Positions 54,158 through 64,000 of a DNA stretch of 64,000 bases are shown piece by piece; position 1 is the stretch's first letter; every line of letters starts with the position of its first letter. The stretch comes from Acanthaster planci (taxonomy: Eukaryota; Echinodermata; Asteroidea; Valvatida; Acanthasteridae), in assembly GCF_001949145.1 (NCBI RefSeq), contig NW_019091390.1, forward strand, positions 1-64,000, in the 5' to 3' direction. The notes under the pieces are model-generated. The model made no database searches. It was not told the origin of the DNA and saw nothing but the letters and a program-made list of their open reading frames with translations. The translations under genes were made by a program, and so were the position numbers.

Positions 54158-57100
54158 ATGGCAAGTCAGTCAGCAATATTTCTTCTGGGTGTTTTCTGCG
54201 TCTTGGCGCTTGTATCTAAAGGTCAGTGTTATGTTTTAGATATTGAAGAATTTTACGAAATTAATATATCAAAAAAGGACTTGACTGTTTCCTTTAAAAT
54301 AACGTATTGATGCATAATCAAAGTTTTCAGACTTTTTTCACATCTTACAACTGTGGATACGTTAACAGTTAAATTAAAGGATGATACAAAGATTGTCGAA
54401 GTAAGCGAGATTATGAAAATTGTCAAATTCTTCTGGCATGTTGGTCCAAACAAAAGTTACGCAGACACATGCAAGTGCATGGTTTAGACAAGTAAACAGA
54501 TAGGTTACCCGTGAACTCAATAGAAGCAAAAGTGAAAATAATGGGCAAAGACGAACAAATTATCTGAAGGTGAAGAATAAATAAAACAATGTCTATTATT
54601 TTCGGGCAAAATTATTGATCATAATTGTATTCAAGTTATTTAATACTGTAATATTGTTATTAATGATAAAACAGGTGAAGGCAACGAGAAGATGTTCGGT
54701 ATATTTAATTGTGAAAGCAATGTTCGAAACTTATTACATCAATTTCTGGTTTGTTAAAGCTTTTTTTTAAAGCCCGGAAAAATGCGTCGTTGCTTACACC
54801 TTCTGGTCCTGGATTACGGCATGTCGTATCAGCCGAGTTCGGACAAACTTTCAGTCACACATTCACAGATTCTCTCCCTGCTTTCAATGAGCTCTTGTAA
54901 ACAAAGGTGATTTCAAATTCGCAGTTTCATATCACAAAGACCCCCTTATCGATCCCTCATTACGTTGGAAACGCACGCAAATTAGAAGCTACTTTTACGG
55001 AGGATGGGGAAGGCCAACTGGGGTCATTTTCTCCTTTCCCCACAAAACAAGACAGTTTTTAGTTTTTGAAAATGGGAATATGGGGGAGGCATACCATTTC
55101 CATCCAAAAGTGAACAAAGAAGCCTACAAAATCCTCCCTTATCCTCCCTTAAAAGGGAGAGTGAGGATTTTCGAGGCACAATAATTTTATTTGCGCCCTG
55201 AAACCAAAAGAACCATGAATGTGCAATCATCAATAGAGTTCAATTTTTTAGTGTGATGACAACTCCAACGTCTACTTATACCCTTCCTGACGGAAATTGA
55301 GTTTGCACACGTTATGAGTCATAATCCTCGATTCTGATGCGCGTTTGAAATTTACACGAGACCGTTCCCCTCTTTAAAAAAACACGTATAACTTCTTTTC
55401 AAAGGAGATGTAACTTCGGTCAGGGGAGCATGCTTAAAAGCTTTCATTTTCAACTCTTGGTCACCGTCTATTGCTGTATCCCCACCCCCCCATATGACTG
55501 AACTCTTATTCCTTTCAACACAGGTTACGGGCGTCTAGACAAAAACGCTCCATACCGCAGTTTGCTGTTATGATTGGGTGTGCAACAGGGAAGAACCCCT
55601 TGGATTACAACGGCTATGGTTGTTACTGCGGTGCTGGAGGAAGCGGCACGCCCGTAGACGCGACAGACAGGTTTGTCAAAGCTCAATAAAAGTTCCTTTT
55701 ACGAGTATGCGTCCTGCGCGTAATTTGTTTGATTGAAATGGTTTATAATGTTTAGCATGATATAAATTATTGTGAGCCATAATCCCGCGAAGTCACAAAC
55801 GAGGATTAATCTTCGTTAGTTTTGCTTAATGAAAGTAACATCTGTGGAAGACCAAGTACAGTGAAGAGCAAGATTATTTTAAATTTTTATTTCATAATTG
55901 TTTAGTAGGGATTAATACATGTGATGGAATTTACACTTTTTTATAGCCCAGTGGAAAAGATTCCGGTTAACGTCTCAAGTAAAAGTTTGACCACCCGCTG
56001 TAAAGCCAAACCTGGGTACGTTCCTCGTAAGAATTCTCCACAGGCTTTGAATTTGTTCTCAACGAAACGGTTTCTTGTTTTTATTTCCTTCCAAATTCAG
56101 GTGTTGCTACGAACATGACCAGTGCTATTCCAGGCTGAAGAGCGCCGGTCATTGCGTCAAAGAGACAGGGGACGTGTACACCATGCTATACCGGAACATT
56201 CAGAAGAATTGCAGACAGAACAACGTCCGAATCACTTGCAGTGAGTCGTTTGCTATTAGCCTTTTAGGCCGAGTTCGGGCGGCTAGTTCTCGTATGTTCA
56301 CGAACCGCTCGATTTGTTGTTCGTTAGTCGGCCGCTCGAACACCGGGAACGTATACCCGGTTATTGCTGGTTGTTGCATGCATCCATGTATGTTCTTTGA
56401 GAGTGAACTTTGGAAAGCTGGGCTGAATTCTTTTCTATGTTAAAAGGAACGTTCATTTCTTTGCTATGGGAAATGATTGTTAATTTTGTAAAATTTCCCA
56501 TTGTCCACGGCTTTGTGAGCCATCTCGATTTTTGTTTTGCGGCTGTTCAAAAATCAAAATCTCACGAGTTTTCCCGTGTGTTCCTGTAAAACCCTGACGA
56601 GGAGGTGGTGCGTGCATCCTGTTCCGGGAACAGTGTTCTTGAGTCGTGTTCTCGCCGACGGTTCGAGCGCGAGAACAAGAAACCCGTGTCGAGAACAGGC
56701 CGCCCGAACTCGACCTTAGAGGTATGGCGAACACAATAGGAGGGTGCTGTTTGGTTGGGGTAAAATCTTTTGTGTTTGCTCCAAATTTACCACTTCAAAC
56801 AGCGCCCTCCTATTGTGTCCGTCATACTTCTAAAAGGCTAATTATCCCAGTGGGTGTATATTCATTCTATTGGAGCAAAGCCATTTGATCATTTCCCACT
56901 TTTCTGATGCCAAGAAAAGCGTGCATTTGGAGGTTGTTCTGAACTGCCAAGCAGCCAAAATGGAGAGGAGGGGGGACAACCCTGAAATACCCCGTTTTGC
57001 CGTATTACGCTAAGAAATAAGATGTATACCGACATCCAAGTCACGAACAACGTCTACTAATGTTGTGTCCAGTTTCCCCTCCAACACAAACAGATACACT

Positions 57101-57563
57101 CCCCCGTGAGTCCCCAACTGTAAAGAACAGGAAGTGACAAAATTGTTCGTGCAACTACCTCAAAGAGGACAAGGCCGCGTCTCGCGATGCATCTGCTCGT
57201 TTTCCGGACAATTTTTGGATTGTTTCCTATTATCGTCCTTCTGTCGTCGCTGTTAATCCACAGCAGCAGAAAAAGCGAATGAATTGTGTGACTCAGTGCC
57301 AAATTTAAAAGCAACGCCTTCATTGGGAATTACAGGTTAAAAACAATACAATCAAAAAATGACAACTTTCTCTTTTTCCGTCTTTTTCAGAGCGTCCTCG
57401 GCAGTACAATTGGCTCGAGTCACTGGCCGTTTTCTGGAAGACCAACTGCGCGGCCGGCGCCTGTGAATGCGACCGTAGGGCCGCCCTCTGCTTCAGGCGT
57501 AACCTGGGCTCCTTCTCCCGACGCTACATGAATCATCACAAGTACACAAAATGCATGTACTGA
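54158..57563 (+). CDS. Secreted phospholipase A2, group I-like (gene C), one-base frame break in exon 2
   Basis: Exons: 54158-54221 (signal peptide [20 protein letters not shown]), 55524-55670, 56101-56240 and 57391-57563. Exon 2 carries [10 protein letters not shown] (Cys11 present) and the calcium loop YGCYCGAGG with GTPVDATDR. Exon 3 has CCYEHDQCY with His48-Asp49; exon 4 has CECDR (Asp99) and the terminal cysteine. All 14 group I cysteines are visible. Exon 2 is 147 bp, one base short of what phase 1 entry and phase 2 exit need. As sequenced, the frame from exon 1 meets a TGA at about 55572-55574. The break lies upstream of the calcium loop; an A5 run at 55541-55545 is the obvious suspect. 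It may be a sequencing error, an unusual splice choice, or a young null allele. Intron 3 contains nested MITEs. Confidence 0.82.
56255..56842. mobile_element. MITE X, interrupted by MITE Y
   Basis: The outer arms ATTAGCCTTTTAG and CTAAAAGGCTAAT and the inner TIRs with ACACAATAGGAGGG (56731-56744, and inverted at 56805-56818) form one small palindromic element. Its left arm is split by MITE Y. It starts about 15 bp after the exon 3 donor of PLA2 gene C. Confidence 0.75.
56267..56715. mobile_element. MITE Y, PIF/Harbinger-like, nested in MITE X
   Basis: The TIR GGCCGAGTTCGGGCGGC at the left matches the inverted right end with one change, and TTA lies directly outside both ends (56264-56266 and 56716-56718). 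A 3-bp TTA duplication with GG-starting TIRs is typical of PIF/Harbinger MITEs. The inner sequence is also self-complementary in part. Confidence 0.78.
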
Positions 57564-58217
57564 GATGGACTTAGCTTACCATGGAAACAGAGGCGGCTAT
57601 AAATCTCCAACTTTTCTCTTCTCCGCAAAGCTTATCGCGAGTCAGCAGGATGCAAGACTGCCTGCTAGACATCCACGGCTACTATGCTGCTGATATTTTC
57701 AAGGGCGCTGGTGATCGTTCCTTTCGTCTCATTGGACAGATCTCAATTAACAAGCGAACTGTGGAACAGAATGTTAAGATAAACATGCATATACTTGTTT
57801 TCTTATGTAAATCCTACGAAAACTAGGAAATACTCGATTTGTTGTCGCAGTTGCTGCCGCTGCCGATGTTTTACACAAGGTGGTATTTATATCTTTCTTT
57901 CGCTACCGTTTTAAACATCATCGACAGCCTTAATGCTTGGCGTGGTTCACATATAAACAACAATATTAACAATTTTCAGAGCGAAACCACTGAGGAAACG
58001 GGGAAAATCATTTTTCTTTTAAGTTGTCATTGTCAGCTTATCAACTGTACTTCAGATTTCAGCTGCTTGGCTGCAGGGGTACATTGTTCAATAAGTGCAA
58101 AAATTGTTATCACAGCGTGTAAACTTGGATCCTCAACCCCACTGGTTCAACGTTTTGGGCCGGCGGTGCATGTGCTGAGAGGAACGGTGGAGAAAGAGTC
58201 GAAGTCAAAGTGTATAT

Positions 58218-58223
58218 AATAAA
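58218..58223 (+). terminator. Candidate poly(A) signal of PLA2 gene C
   Basis: AATAAA lies about 655 bp after the stop, in otherwise non-coding sequence. Confidence 0.35.
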
Positions 58224-60121
58224 GTGACGATATGAACTTTTTAGGTTAAAAAGTTTGTATTAATTCATGGAGAAACTAGCTATGCTCATTTTTTATTTCA
58301 GTTTTGTCGCTTTTTGTTTGGAATTATGCGTCTCTCTGTGCGCCTGCTCAACGGAATTCTGGTTACGAACTGCTATGCAGTGTTAAGCAATTTGGCCCGG
58401 CGGTATGAACATTAAAGGGATATTTCCCGTTTCAAGAAACAGTCAATTCCAAGTAGACCTATCAGTTTCCAGTTGATCAATAATTACCTCGTGTAATGGT
58501 GATTTAAGCTTTATGCCTTCCCAAAATTTTGGAATATTTTTCCGTGCTCGATAAGCACGTTTTCAGTAATGCAATAGGGGGCCTATCACGACCAAGCAAG
58601 CGAGGGGCGAATGTACAAACATCGACTGTCTTGGAAACTTTCTTTGTAGGTCTCTGTCAAGATTATATCCCACATATTTTACTGGGACTCAAGACAGAGC
58701 GGAAGGAGTTCCATATCCGGACATCATTTGACATCTTGTGCAAAAACCCTAGGAGACCGTACTGAAAAATGCTGTTTTACCAAGTGAATGCTTCAATATT
58801 TTCACTGTCAAGTTTGACTTTTTAGGACATGTTTCTTTGACATGACACTTTCTGATGTCTAATAAGGGGATATTAGTGATGTTAGCGAACTCTTTACCAA
58901 AATGACTGATGTCTGTATATGAAACTCTTCCTCAGAACGAAACTACAATTATTTGACCATTGAACATGGAACGAGAGTGACGTAGAAACTAATGAATAAA
59001 AATAAAATACAGTCGTTCAATGCAATAGACCTGTTCTGGCAATGTAGAGATATTCAAAATTATATATGTACAATTTTCTTACCGGGATCTACTCCCACTC
59101 GACAAAAAATGCCGTCTACACAGCCACCGACCAGGCCTCACTGCTAAGGTCATTTCATACTCGCAAGAAAACGTCATGTGGCTACTTTAGGAAACGCAAG
59201 AAACGAAGAGAGAACGCCGCTCTATACGTGATTCCCCTTACGACAACATGTGCAGGAATGGCCGTCTTGAATTTCGCGCGCTGCACCACGCCCTAATCTT
59301 CTGGATCTCACACTTGACTAAGCGCTGACAAAAATGCTTGGTCTCAGAGGCTTTGTCAAGAAAGAAATTCCAATCACCACATGCGACCAGCTTTAAGAAG
59401 GCTGGTAAGTGTTGCAGCTTAACCTGCAAGGTACACGGTCTGACCTTACAGGGCACCAGCAACACTGCATGTACGGAGGATCATTAGCGCTTCCTCCACT
59501 TCTGCTTCCTAGCTTTACCGATGCCACTTTTACTGTCTTTTCTATCGCTAGTCGTCTCATTTTTTTTGCCTTTGTTTTCTGCTAGCTCTCACGCATCCTT
59601 GGTATCACTGTCTGAGTTTTAGTTGCTTCTCTAACGTATTGTTATGCTTTCTTGTGTAAGCTAATGGCGTAAAGGGTACTAGATTGCCGTACGTGCCATT
59701 TAACCAACAACAACAACAGCTTTCCTAAGGAGGTTTTAAACTCGCGAGAGTTTCACTTAGCAAAAAACTGAACTCTTGTAAGTGGTCAAACTGAAATTGG
59801 ATTCAGTCAGTTACATTATTGTCACTTTAATTTTAAGTTTCTAGGTCCTACCACTCTTCAACACGGATGTGCACCTCTTTGTTTGCTATTGTTTTTCTTT
59901 GCTTCATGAAACTAATTTTGTTATTGGTTCAAGGTACTACGAAAGTGCTATGGGGAAAGATTAATTTTTTTTTAAATGGGCAAAGTCATAATTATGACTT
60001 CAATTTCATAATGATGTCTTGGTATTAAGTTGTATTTATGACTTGTATCTCATAATAATGACTTAAAGAAAGCACATGAAATGCGACATAGTAATGCCAA
60101 GTGAGCGGCAGCTGGGCGCCA

Positions 60122-60281
60122 TACTCTCTAAATCGGAAAGAGTGAAATTAGGGACAAGACGTTTTAGAGTGAAAATCACTCTGAAGACTGAAAAAGGCTG
60201 AAAGTAGCCCCTTCCAGTGAAAGCTCGAGTGAAATTTCAATCTTTTGAAGTGAATTTTCACTCTTTGGAATTTAGAGAGTA
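60122..60281. mobile_element. 160-bp palindromic MITE
   Basis: The ends TACTCTCTAAAT and ATTTAGAGAGTA are exact inverted repeats. The interior holds several AGAGTGAAA / TTTCACTCT words in both orientations. Confidence 0.75.
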
Positions 60282-60958
60282 ACGATAACACACAGGCCTA
60301 TATATGACATTTTCACCAAGCAACAATCATCAGATAGACGTCATAAATATGACCTAATACGAAATGATAATTATATGATATAAGTTGTATTTAATAATAT
60401 TGTTTACTTTTCATCATATCCATTCAGTTCCAAAAGTTACATCCTTGACGCTTAGTCGCTTACGTTTAATTTTCATCTTTGAAAACGTTGCCTAAAGTGC
60501 ACATTGATTTAAAAACTAATTGCCTTCATTCCTGACTGTGTTTTGTTTGAAATATACAAAATATTCAGTAGAATCGGGCTAAACATTCCCGCAATCAAAA
60601 AGCATGCAAAAGTTGGGAAATCTAGTGTACAAGGTCCAACAAGAACCTTCAAATGAGGTAGGCCTACAAGGGACAGTGGCTTATTTTCACTTTTATTAAT
60701 CCTAGCCACCTTAAAGTGGGTTCTCTTTGTTTGTTGTTTGATGTTTGTCTTTTTTGTAAATATGCATGTTCTATTTTGTTTTTCTTCACTCTTGTGTGGC
60801 CGAATAAATTAATAACAATAATCGTATAGCAGAGAGTTTTAGTGTCACCACTAGACGTGATACATGGCAGTTCGCGGACACTATATTTTTGTGTTAAACG
60901 TTAATTCCAGCCGTTCAAACTCAATAACAGCAACGACACGGAGGCAACGCGCACGACC

Positions 60959-60968
60959 AACATGGCGG
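60959..60968 (+). promoter_or_regulatory. YY1-like site at the SLC35D start codon
   Basis: AACATGGCGG overlaps the ATG at 60962 and fits the AAnATGGCG consensus known for YY1 at housekeeping promoters. A TATA-like word, CTATATTTTT, lies about 80 bp upstream. Confidence 0.45.
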
Positions 60969-63900
60969 ATCAGGTGGGGCATATCAGAGTTGCCCGTGTT
61001 CTGTCCGCTCTGTTTTATGGGTTGACATCGTTCACGCTCGTCATGGTGAACAAAAGTGTTCTGACAACATACAAGTAAGTAGCATGTGATAAATTGGCCC
61101 AACACGTGTAAATGTTATGATTAATCGTGGGACGGTGTGAACAAATACTGAACAGACATTGACCGTGTACAGACAGACAAAGCAAAGGCTTAAAAAATGT
61201 CACGTCTAGTAAGACGCCTACGTGGCCAGGCTACCACGACGTACGTAGACCTATATACGGGGAGTCCAGTTGATATTTGAATGTGTAGAATTCAGTAGGG
61301 TTGAATGGTGTTAATAAAAATCAGTTAATCAGTTTATGATACCAAGGATCGGTACTGGCTGAGGACATTAAATGATGATGTCGCATAAATATCACTTTCT
61401 AAAAACGTGTTTGCACCTTTGGCTTTGTCATGTAATATACTTTATATAGACCTACTAACATGACTACTATCATGCCTATAAATGATGCAGATAATGAGAT
61501 ATATGTCGGGTAGCCTATGTCTTCAGGAAAACCGTTACAAGAAATATTTTCAACGATTTATGTTGCACTCTGTGGGGTCTCCCTGTGAGACTAAGGCATT
61601 CATTCACAAGTATCGAACACTGGCAGTGGGTTTTCTGTATAGTTTTCTAAGTTGAAGCCCGGAAGAATAAAATCCTCCTGCTCAAAAAAGGAAAAAAAAC
61701 ATATACATTACATATTGTGTTTGCATGTACATGTCCTTGTCTGTTGGATTATCTGCTTTGTGGAGAAAATATTCTGTCTCAGAGACTCTTTTAACAAGTA
61801 AATCATTGAACTGACTTCATGCTATTCTTATGACACGTTTCCAACAGGGATAAGAACTTTTTTTACACTGTGTGCTGAATGTCAACTTGTTACCAATGTC
61901 AAACTGCTTTAAACGTTTTTCTTTCAATGCTGGTTTATTACAGGTTTCCCTCTTTCCAGTTCCTGGGTGTGGGACAGGTAAATGATACTCGTTTGCAGAA
62001 AAAGAATCACTTAAAGTGCAGCTGCAATGAATTTGTGACCCACTCTGTGAAAATGGGTCTTAAGCGCCAGAGCCACTTTGGAGTGAAAACCTCCTTTAGA
62101 ATAACTTTGCACAGTGTAAATCAGTAGGAACCTACAGTATTTTTCACATGGAGTATCCACTTTCATCAGGATACCAAACTGAGTGATACATCAGAGCAAA
62201 AACTCCATTTGCTCTTTCCAATACAAACAAAAAGTGGCTCTGGCAGTCATGCATAGACATTGTACAACAGGTGCTTTGTGTGGCTAAATTTATTCCACTC
62301 AATTCATTGACTGTTTATTGATTGATTTAGTGTGAGAAAGGTCACATGGTACTGAAGGTTATTTTTTTCCCTGGCATGGCAAGGCAGTACGTGAACATGC
62401 AGTAACATACTGTGGTTTACAAATTACTTTTACATGAACATAAATCTTGCAAAGTTGGCCAAGTATTTCCAACCCAACCTTTCTCAAGTCTGATATGTGG
62501 AAATCATTATGGACGTGTTCTTGTTTGTTTGCTTTCAAAGCTTGAATTGTTTCAAGTCAGTTTCCCTGTTTTATTGATGGCTGATTGGCTACTTTCTTTC
62601 CCCAGATGATTGCCACTATCCTGATCCTTTATGTGGGCAAAAAGTTACACATCCTGACCTTCCCAGACTGGAGCAGACAAATTATCATCAGGGTAAACAG
62701 GGTTTCTGTCTTACATCTGGAAAATTATGACTCAGTCTCCTTTAGAATAAGTGGAGTGATTTGCTGCTGTAGTTGGTCCAAATTGCACAAACTGAACAAA
62801 CTTTTGATCGCAGTTCAGGAGGTACGCATACCTACAAGGACTTGGAAACGGATGCGGATTTAAGATTATGACCAGGGCCAGATAAAATGTACATGTACCC
62901 TATGCCCAAGGCACCAGTGTGATGTTCATCGTTGTTGGGTCTACCTTGCCATTAGCACCATTGGACAGTTTCGATCATGGACCAGAGTTAACCACAGTTC
63001 GACTAACTCTGACTAGTCTGGTTGGACTTGTTGGACTAGTCTAGTCAACTATTCAGGACCAGCCCATTGAGGTTGGTCGCATCGTTGGTTGACGTGAATC
63101 TTTTTAATGGCACAGTGCAGAGAGGACCAGTTATAAGAAAAATGCTGGTAAAAGAGTATGTCACCAGTTAACGACCATGTTCGCTTTTGCTATTTTGCCC
63201 TTCCTGCTGCCACTTTTTCTCGCCTTCTGCCTAACGACCTGACAACGGTTGACTAGGGTCGTTTGCACTTCAACTTCACTGCACATGCTCTAGACACGTG
63301 ACAAACCAACCGCTAGTTAACTAGTGGCCCTTTATCGAACTTGCCCTACATTACAGTGCTGGATTTGGATTTCATGTTCTGCACAAATGCACTGGCCTGC
63401 AAGATGGCAGCCATGCAAACCCTCTGTAGGGATGAATTATTTCCCCAAGTTTTAGATTTATTCATATTTATGCATATAGACAAATTCATGGTACACGTCT
63501 GCTATGCATATGTTCATCCTAACCCTCCAGGGTATTTTGGCTAGAAATGCATCATCTGGTTATGTAATCTTTTAACAATTCATTGGGTCTACAAAAGTTG
63601 CTTCTATTGGATCCCTGCATGGAATGGACTTTCAAAGTTTTGGGAACCTTGCTTAAAAAAAAAATGCCCAGGATGATGGGCGGCATGATTCCACCATGAT
63701 CTCCCAAAGTCTTCCATCTGTAGGCATTCTCTTTCCTTTTTTCTTGATTTCTAGATATGGCCACTTCCTCTGATCTACATTGGGAATCTCTGTTTTGGAC
63801 TTGGAAGCACAAAGAGATTAAAGTAAGTCTGTTCAACTTTCCATCTGCATAAATTCCTTTCCCATCTTCTTAACTTGGGGAGATGGGTATTCTAGCTTTA

Positions 63901-64000
63901 AAATGACCATGAACTTGCATGCTATTGTTTCCAGCAATGACACTGTTTCCATTCGTCTGCCTTTTTTTTTTGACAGCTTGCCAATGTTCACAGTGCTGCG
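60962..64000 (+). CDS. SLC35D2: SLC35D-type nucleotide-sugar transporter (5' part, runs off right edge)
   Basis: The family moves UDP-sugars (for example UDP-GlcNAc or UDP-glucuronate) into the Golgi or ER lumen in exchange for UMP. Exons: 60962-61074, 61944-61977, 62606-62692, 63755-63822 and 63977-64000, intron phases 2, 0, 0, 2. The protein starts MADQVGHIRVARVLSALFYG, with a first membrane segment ending in VMVNKSVLTTYKFPS. A second segment is FLGVGQMIATILILYVGK, followed by the loop FPDWSRQ. IWPLPLIYIGN, STKRLNLPMFTVLR is the family hallmark (PLPLLYVGN...STKKLSLPMFTVLRKF in SLC35D1/2). The LYVGK segment favours the D2-like side, but D1 is not excluded. Introns contain nothing I recognise. 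The remaining membrane segments lie outside the window. Confidence 0.88.

Larger units (their letters stand above)
57564..60961. other. Intergenic region between PLA2 gene C and SLC35D
   Basis: It contains the presumed 3' UTR of gene C, then unassigned sequence. At 59970-60065 there are repeated CATAATNATGACTT-type words, and at 60122-60281 a short palindromic MITE. No conserved gene is recognised; several open frames of 60-130 codons here have no protein-like features. Confidence 0.5.

Noticed and set aside
57839..58219. Plus-strand frame of 126 codons after PLA2 gene C
   Set aside because: It lies in the presumed 3' UTR, has no acceptor in phase and no domain; the PLA2 frame already ends correctly at 57563.
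59066..59465. Open frames on both strands in the 57.6-60.9 kb gap
   Set aside because: Neither has a plausible start context, splice sites or protein-like motif.
1..64000. CRISPR arrays, bacterial operons or prophage
   Set aside because: The window is intron-rich metazoan DNA; the regular repeats present are HYR exons, a 147-bp tandem repeat and MITEs.

Overview
This is eukaryotic genomic DNA, most likely from a marine invertebrate deuterostome (echinoderm, amphioxus or hemichordate; I cannot decide which). The evidence is small exons with GT-AG introns of about 0.4-4 kb, a large secreted HYR (hyalin repeat)/Calx-beta/EGF gene of the kind expanded in these animals, many short palindromic (MITE-like) transposon relics and a tRNA-derived SINE. 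One unknown base (n at 17400) marks a contig join.

Region 1, about 1-37000, minus strand: one large extracellular/cell-surface gene that runs off the left edge. Reading 5' to 3' (right to left) it has a signal-peptide exon (36907-36997), a Calx-beta domain on two exons (32807-32917, 30435-30668), 19 complete one-exon HYR or HYR-like domains plus one HYR exon fragment (27878 down to 3307), and two EGF exons (1639-1758, 945-1088). Beyond these lie two weak candidate 3' exons (307-467 and 46-116, the latter SEA-like). Every secure internal exon starts and ends in phase 1, so exons can be duplicated or skipped without a frameshift. The middle (9.6-23.2 kb) grew by multi-exon tandem duplication. 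The pair 15.1-15.8 / 17.4-18.1 kb, meeting at the n, looks more like two unmerged haplotypes.

Region 2, about 37.1-43.6 kb: intergenic, with repeats and MITE copies.

Region 3, 43.6-57.6 kb, plus strand: three tandem four-exon genes for secreted group I-like phospholipases A2 (A 43633-46183, B 48213-51691, C 54158-57563). They share intron positions and phases (1, 2, 1) and keep the calcium loop, catalytic His-Asp and the CxCD motif. Gene B lacks both cysteines of the Cys11-Cys77 bridge, gene A has an extra cysteine, and gene C exon 2 is one base out of frame as sequenced.

Region 4, 60.96 kb to the right edge, plus strand: the first five exons of an SLC35D-type nucleotide-sugar transporter.

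The three loci are not an operon. The HYR gene and the PLA2 cluster are divergently oriented. Non-coding sequence is rich in foldback elements, two of them with other elements nested inside.
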